Origin: Procambarus clarkii | Taxonomy: Eukaryota > Arthropoda > Malacostraca > Decapoda > Cambaridae | Assembly: GCF_040958095.1 (NCBI RefSeq) | Contig: NC_091172.1 | Coordinates: forward strand, 22,721,753-22,785,752 | DNA length: 64,000 nucleotides | Direction of reading: 5' to 3' | Shown here: piece by piece, positions 38,140 through 50,309 of the stretch | Numbering within the stretch: position 1 is the first letter of the stretch | Layout of the letters: every line of letters begins with the position of its first letter | Translations under genes and position numbers: made by a program | The notes under the pieces: generated by a model | What the model saw: only the letters and a program-made list of their open reading frames with translations | Told to the model about the DNA's origin: nothing | The model's database searches: none

Positions 38140-38690
38140 CCAGACCCCCCCCCCCACACAGAACCCCTCCCCAAACACACAGACCCCCCCCCTCCCACAC
38201 ACACAGACCCACCCCTCCTCCCACACACACACAGACCCCTCCACACACACAGACCCCCCCCCCACACACACACAGACCCCCTCCCCCACACATACAGACC
38301 CCCCCCCACACATACAGACCCCCCCACACACACAGACCCCCCCCACACACACACAGACCCCCCCCCCACACACACAGACCCCCCCCCCACACACACAGAC
38401 CCCCCCACACACACAGACCCCCCCCACACACACAGACCCCCCCCCACACACACAGACCCCCCCCCACACACACAGACCCCCCCCCCCACACACACAGACC
38501 CCCCCCACACACACAGACCCCCCCCCACACACACAGACCCCCCCCCCACACACAGACCCCTCCACACATACAGACCCCCCCCCCACACACACAGACCCCC
38601 CCCCCCACACACAGATCCCCCCCCCCCAAACACACACAGACCCCCCCACACACAGACCCCCCCCCAAACACACACAGACCCTCCTCCCCT
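38140..38690. repeat. C-tract/CACACA minisatellite, about 26 copies
   Basis: Units of about 20 bp: ACAGACCCCCC with a variable C-run (5-9), then CACACAC. All frames on both strands stay open. The G-rich strand could form quadruplexes. Confidence 0.93.
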
Positions 38691-38699
38691 GCGATTGCG

Positions 38700-39630
38700 A
38701 TCCTTCTCTGGGTGTTTAATTATTTATATCAGAGAAGATTTGATAATAGTTGACAGGGTATTGTCTGTGAGGGCGTCAGCGGGCAGCACACAGGTCCTCT
38801 CAAGAGCACTCAGTTGAAAAACATGACTTTGTAGATCAATTGGCCAATGAGGCTTGCAGGAAAGAAAACATTGATTATGACTTTGGACTATCTAATGCAG
38901 TTATTAGAAACATACAAATTAAAGAAATTAATTCAAATTTAGAAGAACTAAGAAATGCCCAGAGACCTGAAAGCTGCAGTATTAAAAGTTATGACAAGTT
39001 TTGTAATAACAGGTATTTGTATGGTCAGCACAGTAACCGGACCAGGCAATGTGATGTAGTCATTGCGGTAATTCGCCTTGGCTATAGACACATCTGGCAG
39101 GTTAGTGAGGCTGAGCCACTACCAGAATATTCAGATTATAAACTCTGTGATAAACCTTTAATGCATTCACTAGAACACTATATTGATGAATGTGAAACCG
39201 TAAAGGACTTTAGACCTCCTGGCCTATTGTACCACCAACTGTGTAACTATTTCATTGACTCAGATGTTCTGGACGACATCCTAACAATTTACCCAAAATT
39301 TGCTTGTCCATTTTAAAGAATGAAGAACAATTTTTATTTATGTTACTTCTAAGCTGCATCACTTATGAACCCATCCCTGCCCTTGTGTGGCAGTGCACAA
39401 TAGAAAGTTGTTTTCACATATCCATACATTAAAACATTGATTGTAACCGTGATATATATGTGCTTCAGCCTACAGTTTAGACCTATTGTCTTATGTATGA
39501 CCCTCTGTCCTGCGTGACAGTGAATACTAGCATTATCCTCAATTTAATAAGACTATCAAAATCCTCAGATTAGGCAAAATTGTAATTAATTTTGTCAATA
39601 AAGATGTTAATAATAATAATAACTCAAAGG
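38700..39630 (+). pseudogene. LINE RNase H end, Cys/His C-terminus and 3' UTR
   Basis: From about 38822 'DFVDQLANEACRKENIDYD' (the RNase H end) through 'CDVVIAVIRLGYRHIWQV', a zinc-like block 'DYKLCDKPLMHSLEHYIDEC' in which the first Cys is Tyr, and 'VLDDILTIYPKFACPF' then stop at 39316. The 3' UTR ends in AATAAAGATG and (TAA)n near 39608-39622. It is related to the nested element at 28529. Confidence 0.78.
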
Positions 39631-39659
39631 GGGGAAAGTGTCAAGGGGTTGAGGCGCGC

Positions 39660-40171
39660 CAGATGACGTTGGTGTGGTCAGTGGGGTGAAGGGACCACAG
39701 TGTGGTCAGTGGGGTGAAGGGACCACAGTGTGGTCAGCGGGGTGAAGGGACCACAGTGTGGTCAGTGGGGTGAAGGGACCACAGTGTGGTCAGTGGGGTG
39801 AAGGGACCACAGTGTGGTCAGTGGGGTGAAGGGACCACAGTGTGGTCAGTGGGGTGAAGGGACCACAGTGTGGTCAGTGGGGTGAAGGGACCACAGTGGG
39901 GTGAAGGGACCACAGTGTGGTCAGTGGGGTGAAGGGACCACAGTGTGGTCAGTGGGGTGAAAGGACCACAGTGTGGTCAGTGGGGTGAAGGGACCACAGT
40001 GTGGTCAGTGGGGTGAAGGGACCACAGTGTGGTCAGTGGGGTGAAGGGACCACAGTGTGGTCAGTGGGGTGAAGGGACCACAGTGTGGTCAGTGGGGTGA
40101 AGGGACCACAGTGGGGTGAAGGGACCACAGTGGGGTCAGTGGGGTGAAGGGACCACAGTGTGGTCAGTGGG
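39660..40171. repeat. 28-bp minisatellite, left block, about 18 copies
   Basis: The unit contains GACCACAGTGTGGTC (a perfect 15-nt palindrome) followed by AGTGGGGTGAAGG. Some units lack the palindromic half. It is split by the insertion at 40172-42152. Confidence 0.95.
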
Positions 40172-42152
40172 TGTGAGAGAATGGTCTCTCAGGATTCTCT
40201 CACAGCTGACTTGAATGGCTCATTGCAGTGCACCGATCTTCGTGCACAAGCCCTATCTCTGGATAGTAAACTGGCATGTTGGGTATCTACAGAATGCCCA
40301 CTTAACCAGGAATACGTGTATAATACGGAGGCCGCCGTATGTCCAGGCAGGAAGTAGGTACAGGGAAGTTACTGGCCATAGTGTCATAGAGTACATTGGC
40401 TGGTGCCAGCGTGAGAGAGAGGAGACGCCAGGGAGGCGACTGACCTCTGGGTTCGGCCTCAACCGGTGCGATGGAGAATAACAACTGTAACGTGGTCGTG
40501 ACGTGTTCATGACGTCACCTCTGCTACTGATCAGGGAACGATCAATATGTCTGGTTCCCGCTCTTTTGCTGCAATGTCATTGGTCAAATTGTAACCCCTT
40601 GTGTTGTGTCCCACGAAGAGTCCTGAGCCCCAGGCAAGAGCATTCACGTGAAGGAGCCCTTACATAGAGGACGTGTCCTGTTCTGTCTATCAGCCAATAG
40701 ACAGAACAACACCGTCTATTCCTCACCATCAAGTTAAACTCAGAATCTTTTTGATATACCAACACTCGTCCGGAATCGTGACTGTGACTATATTGTTCAG
40801 AAGCCTAGTAGTGACAAATCACCAGAGCGAAACAGACTGGTATCAGGTAACCCCTGGTGGTAATTAGAGATCGTCTGTGAGTGACCTGGCGTGAACTAAG
40901 GCAGTGCCGCCGCCTAAGTAACCCGTGTGTGACTTTACCACAGTGTACCTGCATGGTACCATAATCAGCTGCCACCAGCCGCCACTCTGTCTTGATCGTC
41001 TTGATCGTGTCGCCTCGAGCCGCCCGCCGCCGCCCTCACTGTACCACATGACGTCACCACTCTTACTCACCGCCAGTGCCAGAGTGTGTGCGTGTGTCTG
41101 TTGACATATAGCGCGCCCTCCTGCGAGTATCCCCGTGTCAAGTACGGTTTGTGGGAAAGCCTGTCGCCAATGGTCTCTAAGTCAGAACGAGCGCCCAGCT
41201 GTCAGGCCACCTATGAGTTCTTGCATAAATGTGCCTGAGTGAGTGAGTGAGTGAATAAGAGAGGTACCCTATCTGTAAGTTGAAGATCTTTTCATTGTTT
41301 TATTGTGTCTGTCTGTGTTGATCTGAGGCATCAACCACAGTTCTCACCTACTCATACCTGACACAGGTTATAGGTGAAGACACCCGACGGTGTATGCGTG
41401 TTTATCTGTGTGATACCACGACATTGCACTCGTCTGTGAATGTGAGCCTCACATACACCACACATTTAGTTAGTGTGCGACATTATTATTGTGAATGTTA
41501 TTGCCTGTCCCATTGACAGTGTATTTGTGATTTATTGCATATCATCATTACCAGAGTATCCGGTTGGAACTCTTGTGATCCCTTTGCATACCGGCAGTTA
41601 GGTTGTCGTGTTAATGATTGGCTGTTAATTGTGTTAAGTTAGGTGTTACTCCACGAGTGGATCCGAGTCGATTAGCCAGACGTCAAGAGTCTCGCTAACG
41701 CAACCATAGCCTTTTCTGATGCCAATCTAAAGTAAATCAAGCACCCTTTGTATTAGTGGTTAAGTTAGTAAATAAACAACTGTTAAGCTTTATGCGGTGT
41801 TTCCGTTGAACCACTTCTGAATACTGCCAACTATTTACTCAAGCCTTCAGCTCCAGGTGTCTCCAACACCGAGTTGCCTATTATTCACTAAGCTATAAAT
41901 GTGATGAGGACCCTAGGAGTCCCTTAAAGTGTTAAATCATTGAGAAGATTCCAACGATCAACGTGGAGCAGGACCCGGTGAGGCTAGTCTGAGAAGAGAC
42001 CCTCAAGGACTCTAACTCGACCTTGCTCCCAGGCCCTGAAGGTTGCTCTCGTATTTTCTCTGCTGATTCCGACAGCTTCGTGAAGCGTCTGCCACATGTA
42101 CATTGGTGACTTACGCATTGTAGTCGTGAAAACAAAATAGAAACCCCCCACA
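40172..42152. mobile_element. TG...CA insertion, probable solo LTR (1981 bp)
   Basis: Starts TGTGAGAGAATGG and ends CCCCCCACA, flanked by GTGGG at 40167-40171 and 42153-42157. Removing it with one GTGGG restores an uninterrupted 28-bp minisatellite unit. A TG...CA end pair with a 5-bp duplication is the hallmark of LTR retrotransposons. Inside are TGACGTCA (40510), an AATAAA at 41771, and no significant ORF. The first 33 bases fold (TGTGAGAGAAT/ATTCTCTCACA). The LTR superfamily is unknown. Confidence 0.7.
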
Positions 42153-42249
42153 GTGGGGTGAAGGGACCACAGTGTGGTCAGTGGGGGTGAAGGGACCACA
42201 GTGTGGTCAGCGGGGTGAAGGGACCACAGTGGGGTGAAGGGACCACACC
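42153..42249. repeat. 28-bp minisatellite, right block
   Basis: Continuation of the array at 39660-40171: GAAGGGACCACAGTGTGGTC units. Confidence 0.93.
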
Positions 42250-42462
42250 AAGTGGTCTTCACAATGTTACAATGGGTTCAGCAAGAAGGGAAGCCATGCT
42301 GAATTTTGGTTGATAATGCGTAAACTGAACTCAGCAACTATATGATCTTCAAACACAAATATGGACAGTCTTGTCATGCAAACTGGATAAAAAGTGGCTG
42401 CTAGAGTTCAACTCACTGAAGTGCAAAGTTATAAAGTGGGGAGCTGGGAATGGAAAACTGGA

Positions 42463-42600
42463 TATATTTTATTATTTATTTGTTTATTTGTATACAAGAA
42501 GGTACATGGGGTTGTGAGAGTTGATAAGAGGGGTGATTGAGCGTTACATTCTTGCAAGACTACTAACAGGCATAGTGGCTGCAGGCAGGTGCTTAGGCTA
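42463..42600 (-). mobile_element. SINE family 2 tail fragment
   Basis: TTATTTGTATACAAGAAGGT, ACATGGGGTTGTGAGAG and CATTCTTGCAAGACTACTAA, inverse of the 35605-35680 tail. Confidence 0.55.
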
Positions 42601-43450
<850 letters not shown>

Positions 43451-43452
<2 letters not shown>

Positions 43453-43977
43453 GGGCATGTGAGAGACACATAGGAAGTACACATCAGGAGGATGTTATCA
43501 GCGGCGTGTGCTTGGTTTGGCCAGGCACAAGAACTGCTTTTAGAAATCAGAATAATAACTGAAGCGGAACCCCTGCATATGTCTCGACATATCGGAGCTG
43601 TTGTGGGATATGTGGCACCACCGCCGCGGCCTCATCTAGAGAAATACCACCAGACTAATCCCAGAGTCAGAGGAGCCCCAGACCTGTGCACCTCTAGGGA
43701 CGAATTGGTTCAGACTTGAAATTACAATAACCTTTTTTATGGTTCTTGGAGAGACGTCTACCCGAGACAGAAATACCATAACAGGAGCCCTGTTGGAAGG
43801 GATGGGCTGAGTCCACTTACCGGTTAGTACTTACCTATTAGTGTCTACTACGAGGTCAGGTCTACCTCTTTCCACCCCGCCTACTCGCCTCATTAGACCT
43901 GTTACGGTATAATTAACCATCAAGACTTCCTTGTCGAATCAGGAATTAAACTTGTGGCTGGGTGGGGAGGTGGGGGG
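43451..43977. other. No gene recognised
   Basis: One plus-strand frame of 75 codons without family features. Confidence 0.35.
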
Positions 43978-44738
43978 GCACATGTCCCGGGGACCCATTA
44001 CGGGAGACACATACCCCGGGGGAACCATTACAGGAGACACATACCCCGGGGGAACCATTACGAGAGACACATACCCCGGGGGACCATTACAGGAGACACA
44101 TACCCCCTCGGACCCATTACGAGAGACACATACCCCGGGGACCCATTACAGGAGACACATACCCCGGGGAACCATTACAGGAGACTACATACCCCGGGGG
44201 ACCCATTACGAGAGACACATACCCCGGGGGAACCATTACGGGAGACACATACCCCGGGGACCCATTACAGGAGAGACACATACCCCGGGGGAACCATTAC
44301 AGGAGACACATACCCCGGGGGAACCATTACGAGAGACACATACCCCGGGGGACCATTACGAGAGACACATACCCCGGGGGACCATTACGAGAGACACATA
44401 CCCCGGGGGAACCATTACGGGAGACACATACCCCAGGGGAACCATTACGAGAGACACATACCCCGGGGGAACCATTACGAGAGACACATACCCCGGGGGA
44501 ACCATTACGGGAGACACATACCCCGGGGGACCATTACGAGAGACACATACCCCGGGGAACCATTACAGGAGACACATACCCCGGGGGACCATTACAGGAG
44601 ACACATACCCCAGGGAACCATTACAGGAGACACATACCCCGGGGGACCCATTACGGGGGACACATACCCCGGGGGAACCATTACAGGAGACACATACCCC
44701 GGGGGACCCATTACGGGGGACACATACCCCGGGGATGT
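43978..44738. repeat. 31-bp minisatellite, about 24 copies
   Basis: Unit GGGGGAACCATTACGGGAGA then CACATACCCC, length 30-32 because the G-run varies; AGG/CGA/CGG variants mark subtypes. Confidence 0.95.
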
Positions 44739-45107
44739 GTCTTGACTATTATTTAATAACCAATTATATCTCACCCAAAGAATGAAAAATTCTTATAAAT
44801 CTTTTCACAACTGTAAGATGTGGTACAGGTAGGCCTATCAGCAGGCAGCAGGGCCTCACAGTGTTCCACTGGGGAATAGATTAGATCAATAGATAAACCA
44901 TCTATTGATTGCCTGACTAGCAACGAGCTAGGTGGCGGGTGCTGCAGGCTCGTGTTCTCAGGCTAGTATTATGATTTTTTTGTGTGCAGGTATTTTTCGC
45001 CTGTTGCAATTACTGAGGTTTTAATAGCAAAGTTGAAAGGTTGCTGGAAGTGAACCGTTGGTAAATTATTGAGTAGATTCATCTGTTCGTGCTTCAGGCG
45101 TTGGTGC
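44739..45107. other. No gene seen
   Basis: Unique-looking sequence between two minisatellites; a short local hairpin ATCAATAGAT...ATCTATTGAT lies at about 44885. Confidence 0.4.
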
Positions 45108-45748
45108 AACATGTCTCACGTGGCTACACCAACATGTCTACACCAACATGTCTCACATGTCTACCCCAACATGTCTCACATGTCTACACCAACATGTCTA
45201 CCCCAACATGTCTCACATGTCTACAGCAACATGTCTCACATGGCTACACCAACATGTCCCCACATGGCTACAGCAACATGTCTCACATGGCTACAACAAC
45301 ATGTCCCACATGGCTACAGCAACATGTCTCACATGTCTACAGCAACATGTCTCACATGGCTACACCAACATGTCCCCACATGGCTACAGCAACATGTCTC
45401 ACATGTCTACACCAACATGTCTCACATGTCTACACCAACATGTCTCACATGTCTACACTAACATGTCTCACATGTCTACACCAACATGTCCCACATGTCT
45501 ACACCAACATGTCTCACATGTCTACACCAATATGTCTCACATGTCTACAGCAACATGTCTACACCAACATTTGTCACATGTCTACACCAACATGTCCCAC
45601 ATGTCTACACCAACATGTCTACACCAACATGACCCACATGTCTACAGCAACATGTCCCACATGTCTACAGCAACATGTCCCACATGTCTACAGCAACATG
45701 TCCCACATGTCTACACCAACATGTCTCACATGTCTACAGCAACATTAA
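45108..45748. repeat. 23-bp minisatellite, about 28 copies
   Basis: Units AACATGTCTCACATGTCTAC plus ACC, with CTC/CCC, GTC/GGC and ACC/AGC variants. Each unit has two ACATGT palindromes. Confidence 0.95.
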
Positions 45749-45884
45749 GACAGTGTAGTCGTCACGGCTGTCAACTGAGTGCCTGTAGAAGGAGTCCGCC
45801 AGACAGTTGTGGGATACGGTGGGTGTGTCGTGGCACTCCTTATCACCAGTGCCTGTGACCACGTGTGGGGACACCAGCCGGCCC

Positions 45885-45960
45885 CCTGGTCCTGGCCCCT
45901 GGCCCTGGCCCTGGTCCTGGCCCCTGGCCGCTGGCCCTGGCCCCTGGTCCTGGCCGGCAC
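45885..45960. repeat. CTGGCCCCTGG short repeats
   Basis: Tandem CCTGGCCC/CCTGGTCC hexamer-like units. Confidence 0.85.
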
Positions 45961-46070
45961 TGTGGCACCGCTCATGTCACGCCATGGAACCATCGCCCCC
46001 CCCCCCCCCCGGGTCCACCCTGCAGTGCAGTTTTGCTTCCATATGACCGGGAAGCACCGGCCGTCCACTG

Positions 46071-46465
46071 CCAGTGACTAGTGCTGCTAAAGTCAGCGAT
46101 TCACTAGCGTGGGACGGCCTTCGGCGGTGACTAGTTCTGCTAACGTTAGTGACTCAGTAGCGCTAGCTGGCTCCCGGCAGTGACTAGTTCTGCTAACGTT
46201 AGTGGCTCAGTAGCGCTAGCTGGCCCCTGGCAGTGACTAGTTCTGCTAACGTTAGTGGCTCAGTAGCGCTAGCTGGCCCCTGGCAGTGACTAGTTCTGCT
46301 AACGTTAGTGGCTCAGTAGCGCTAGTAGCTCAGTAGTGTTGTGTGCTGGCCCCTGGCAGTGACTAGTTCCGCTAACGTTAGCGACTCAGTAGCACCCCTT
46401 CCCCCCCCCCACCCCCCTTGGCCCTTGTGGTATTGCTAACGTTAGCGGACTCAGCAGCCACAGAG
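46071..46465. repeat. 53-bp minisatellite upstream of SLC6 exon
   Basis: About seven copies with GTGACTAGTTCTGCTAACGT and TAGTGGCTCAGTAGCGCTAG. Each copy carries the palindrome CTAACGTTAG. It ends about 45 bp before the putative TATA box. Confidence 0.9.
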
Positions 46466-46510
46466 TGGTCGCCGCTAGCGACATGTCGCAGCCCCCCGCA
46501 GCAGCTGCGG

Positions 46511-46560
46511 TATATAGAGGCGGAGTTGGAGGTCTGCCCGCACTCTCCCCTCAGTCACCC
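46511..46560 (+). promoter_or_regulatory. Putative core promoter of SLC6 gene
   Basis: TATATAGAG at 46511. A CACTCT initiator-like site with its A at 46542 is 31 bases from the first T, the usual spacing; a better arthropod-type TCAGTC at 46551 is 42 bases away, which is long. GCAGCTGC (E-box type) sits just upstream. GGTAAGC at 46567 might be a 5' UTR splice donor. Confidence 0.4.
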
Positions 46561-46583
46561 GCTCGGGTAAGCGAGCGTTGCAC

Positions 46584-46637
46584 ATGAGATACGTGAACCT
46601 AACAGCTGAACTACGGCCGAGTACTCTCTTTTCCTAG
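46584..46637 (+). CDS. Short upstream ORF in presumed 5' leader
   Basis: ATG at 46584 opens 17 codons ('MRYVNLTAELRPSTLFS') and stops at 46637, about 200 bases before the SLC6 ATG. It could dampen translation if the leader is unspliced. Probably not a functional peptide. Confidence 0.2.
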   Translation: MRYVNLTAELRPSTLFS

Positions 46638-46838
46638 TGATTGTTACTGTGGCACAATACACTCCGCGCACCTCAGCCCACGAGTCCTTGTATGGGACCC
46701 TACCGGTGAAAGACAAACGTGATCACTGAGGAACTTTATTATTACTGCTTTAGACTATCAAACTTAAAGCTTGTACTACAGCTTCGCGTGCCGGTTCGCC
46801 AGGCTGAAACGCGACTTGCCAGCAACAGGTCGGTCATC

Positions 46839-46971
46839 ATGAAGGAGATGAAACTGAAGGAGCGGGAGCAGTGGAGCAGCAAGCTGGACTTCCTGCTGTC
46901 TGTGATCGGCTTCTGTGTGGGTCTAGGCAACGTGTGGCGGTTCCCATACCTCTGCTACAAGAACGGTGGCG
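46839..46971 (+). CDS. SLC6 Na+/Cl- coupled transporter, first coding exon
   Basis: Encodes 44 residues from '[20 protein letters not shown]' to '[19 protein letters not shown]', then the first base of the next codon before the donor GTGAGT at 46972 (phase 1). The RExWSxKxDFLLS lead-in and the TM1 signature with NVWRFPY are diagnostic of SLC6 plasma-membrane symporters, whose unwound TM1 binds Na+ and substrate. The position that is Asp in monoamine transporters is Gly here (VGLGN, not VDLAN), pointing to an amino-acid, GABA, glycine or related member. Start choice: ATG 46839 has A at -3; the frame stays open upstream to 46719, but only a GTG is found there. The next exon should begin with an Ala- or Val-completing base and FLIPY-like sequence; none was seen downstream in the window. 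Confidence 0.88.
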
Positions 46972-47240
46972 GTGAGTACCTAGACCCCCACTACTCTCAC
47001 CCCAACGCCTCAACACTCTTCTCACTCACCTTTATCCACACACTCCTCTTCCCCTTTAAGTGCTCTTTTTTATCCACCTCGTGTTTATCTACTTTCTTTA
47101 TCGTCCTCTTCTTAATCTCTCCTCTCAATGTCTCATTTGTATTTTACCTTTGTGTTTATGTCTCGTTGTCTCTCCCGGCGTGCCCTTGTGTTCAAACGTT
47201 TTCTGCTTCCTTCCTATAAGGTATATACCAAATATACCAT
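46972..47240 (+). other. SLC6 intron 1, proximal part
   Basis: Starts with a consensus donor GTGAGTACC. C/T-rich, with no exon seen. Confidence 0.6.
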
Positions 47241-47244
47241 ACTT

Positions 47245-47508
47245 CCAAAGGTATAATGTGAGCGCTCTGGTATAATGTGAGCGGTCTGGTATAATGTGAG
47301 CGCTCTGGTATAATGTGAGCGCTCTGGTATAATGTGAGCGGTCTGATATAATGTGAGCGGTCTGGTATAATGTGAGCGCTCTGGTATAATGTGAGCGCTC
47401 TGATATAATGTGAGCGGTCTGGTATAATGTGAGCGCTCTGGTATAATGTGAGCGGTCTGATATAATGTGAGCGCTCTGGTATAATGTGAGCGCTCCAGTA
47501 TAATAGAG
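47245..47508. repeat. 19-bp minisatellite in SLC6 intron, about 14 copies
   Basis: Unit GTATAATGTGAGCGCTCTG, alternating with GCGGTCTG and GATATAATG variants. Confidence 0.95.
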
Positions 47509-47718
47509 TACATGGCAGCATAACTGAGCTCCTCACTGCTGGCAAGGGCTCACAATTCTCAAGTTAAGGCTGTGAGTCATATTATGAACGAAGCGTCCGG
47601 GGGAATATCAAATGTCTAGTGAACTGTTGTTGTTTGAATGCAGCTTGAATCATCGTTGGTGGGACTTAACGATCGTTAATGTGAGGGATTGTTCGCTAGT
47701 GACAGGTACTGACCTATC

Positions 47719-48060
47719 AGTGCCTACGGGGAAGTGAGGTCTAGCTCTTGAGCCCCCGCCTGCTGGCCTTGTGGTACTCGTTGGGTTATGATTGAATAAT
47801 TCTGATGCTTAAATTTGTTGTCGAATTTGCCCTTGAAGTTGTGGATGGAGGTGGCTTCCACAACTTCCACAGGGTCTGTCCTTTTGTACTACTTTCAGTT
47901 TGAACAGACTCATCTTATCAATCTTATCTATTCCCCCCCTCAATATCTTGCATGTTGTGATCATATTCCCTCTGTTTCTTCTGTCCTCTAAGGTTGCGAA
48001 ATTTAGTTACGTTAGTTTAAATCTCATAGCTTAACCATCTTAGTTTTGGCACAAATCCTT
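47719..48060 (-). mobile_element. CR1-like LINE (family B) 3' part
   Basis: Inverse of a second CR1-type family: AGCTCTTGAGCCCCCGCCTG tail and coding sequence that on the minus strand includes an RRNRGNMITTC-like block. It resumes at 48735 after an insertion. Confidence 0.6.
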
Positions 48061-48061
48061 T

Positions 48062-48725
48062 TAATTTGGGTTTTATGTTTCAACAAGATCTTGTAGATCT
48101 GAGGCAAAGTGAAATTGACACCAGTAATTCCATCTATCATCATACTATCATGCAAGAGGAGCCACACATCTATGGTTCATCCATTAAAATCAGCAGACTT
48201 CTAGATGTTACTACTGCTCGGCTTAGACTCAGTTACAAGTATCTCTGGGAATTCTCATTATCTGCTGATGTAGACCTGACCAAATGTAAACTGTGTCAAC
48301 AAAATTATTCGCACACCCTCCGTCACTATGTGATGGAGTGCGAAAAGATACGTGAATTCAATAACAAATGTTCCAACGATGTGTAAATATTTCATTCAAA
48401 ATGATCTGCTACCAGAAATTTTAGCCAAATATCCCCAGTTTGCTAACTGTAGGTAGTAACTAAGTGATTATAACCTATCCACCGCTGCCCATTGGATGGG
48501 GGGCGGTGTGCAGGACAAACATATCAATTGTGACACTAGCTCTCCACATATGTCAGTTGCTTAATTTAGAACCTGTACTTGAGGTCGATCTTGAACCCAT
48601 TGTTGATGTGACAATACACATTGAATTTTGTAATTTATTTTGAGCCCATTATGTTCATCTGTAACCCTTTCCACTACCACTCGCAGGATGGGTATGGGGT
48701 GAACAAAAAGTAAACTAAATTAACT
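48062..48725 (+). mobile_element. LINE Cys/His C-terminus and 3' UTR inserted in CR1-B
   Basis: Codes 'LLDVTTARLRLSYKYLWEFS' and the zinc-like 'KCKLCQQNYSHTLRHYVMEC', then after a frameshift 'KYFIQNDLLPEILAKYPQF'. The 3' UTR contains CCACTACCACTCGCAGGATG, which recurs as a short tandem array at 58967-59230. Confidence 0.72.
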
Positions 48726-48820
48726 GCTTCACAGTGAGCGGAGTGCATACCGGTGCTGCGTACTCTAACACTGGCTGAGCGGAGTGCATACCGGTGCTGC
48801 GTACTCTAACACTGGCTTAA
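48726..48820. repeat. 43-bp direct duplication
   Basis: Two adjacent copies of GAGCGGAGTGCATACCGGTG...TCTAACACTGGCT. Confidence 0.9.
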
Positions 48821-50290
48821 CATGTGTTGTCTAGATTACCATGAAGGCGTCCTGGTGTAGGTTTCTAAAAGATGTTCTTATTCTTACCAGCGTCCCACAC
48901 GCTGCTATTGTTACTTTGTTTATTTGTACCTCCGGTGTGAGTGTTGGAGTTATATCCATTCCCTAATCTTTCACTCTTTCCTATTCCTACTCTTGCTTTC
49001 CTCCTTATGGTTAAGATAACTTCTGGTCTGCCTTCTCATTTTCCCCATCTTCATTACCTTACATTTGTTGGGACTGAATTCCAGCAACCATTTGTTTGCC
49101 CACTTCCGAAATATATCAAGATCCTCCTGTAACTTCCTGCAGTCCTCCTCAGTTTTTACAGTCCTCATCAGCTTTGAACCATCTGTAAACATTGATATGT
49201 ACTAGCTCCCTCCCCCCCTCGGATAGGTTGTTTACATAAATTTGATCAGCAGTGGTCCCAGGACCAAGCCTTCTGGGACCCCTCTTGTTACATTCCTCCA
49301 GCTGGAAATCTCCTCTCTCACTGTGACCCTTTGCTTCCTATCTTTCAGGTACTCCCTCACCCATCTCAGTGTTTTTCCGGTTATCCCAACCGCTTCTCCA
49401 GCCTTACCTACAGGAACAGTGTCCGATGATTTTTGACAATTGAAAAATACAGTCAACGCAATCTTCTTTTTCCTGTCTTATTTTAGTAACCCAGGTATAG
49501 GACTCAGTCGTTTGTCTTTTCTTTTCCTCTCTAAACCCACGCTGACCTTTTGTCACATAGTTGGTCCTCCTCAGGTGCGCCATCATTCTCAACCCAATTA
49601 CTTTTTGTAAAGACTTTATATGGAATACTTGTCACTGGTTTGTAATTTAGTGCCACCTTCTATGACCTTTTTCGAATCTTAAGACTACATTTGCCCTTTT
49701 CCAGAATTCTAGATTTCCTTTCTCGAACATTTTATTAAAAATCATAGATAATGGGTGAAAAAGTATTCTCTATGGCCTCTTTCAGCAACTATGATAGCAT
49801 TAATTGTGGTTCCATTGATTTTGTTAAATTAAGTTCCTCTAGTTTTTTTTTTACCATCTTTACATTGACTGCAATGCCATCCATTGTTTCTTCTCACCTT
49901 TCGTCCCCAATCTTGATCTTTATGTTGACTCGATTGTAAAGACCTCCTGAAATCTTTAGTTGAGTTCGTCACATACCTCATTATCATTTTCTGTGAGAAC
50001 TTCCCAATGTTTCCTCAGACTGAGTACATGGTCTCTCTCACTCATATGTTTCTCCTTATAAGGCCGCAATGCCGTTTTTCAAATTGCTTCTCGGCTTCTC
50101 TCCTTTCCTGGGCGTATTAATTCCTGGTTCCCTTTGGTGCCGATCTTTTGCCTTCTGTTCCTATTTCTCTGTACTTTTCCAGACTTTTTTTTCTTGTCAT
50201 TCAGCTTCCCTATATTGCCTCTTAAACCAGGAGTATACTTGTTCTCCTCCGTCTTGGGTGGCATCAACGGCTTTGACACATTTTCCAGCA
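48821..50290 (-). pseudogene. CR1-like LINE (family B) RT
   Basis: Minus-strand RT pieces in order: 'HLRRTNYVTKGQRGF', 'CQKSSDTVPVGKAGEAVGIT' (motif A without its usual Phe-Asp), 'TLRWVREYLKDRKQRVTV', 'WRNVTRGVPEGLVLGPLL' (motif B), a catalytic-box relic 'MFTDGSKL' where FADD would be expected, and 'WANKWLLEFSPNKCKVMKMG'. Loss of the double Asp and multiple frame breaks make it inactive. Confidence 0.75.
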
Positions 50291-50309
50291 ATGAAGTCTG
50301 GAAAATGGA

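Noticed and set aside
38047..38817. Pro/Thr- and Gly/Cys-rich frames on both strands
   Set aside because: C-run/CACACA repeat without stops; no coding evidence.
39660..40171. Palindromic 28-bp repeats suggesting a CRISPR array
   Set aside because: Units are contiguous with no variable spacers, and the setting is eukaryotic; it is a minisatellite.
43931..44785. Frames of 260-284 residues
   Set aside because: 31-bp satellite translation in all three frames.
45069..45858. His/Cys/Thr-rich frames that look like metal-binding repeats
   Set aside because: 23-bp satellite; spurious.
46719..46838. 40-residue N-terminal extension of the SLC6 frame
   Set aside because: It would start at GTG rather than ATG and is not SLC6-like; ATG 46839 has better context.
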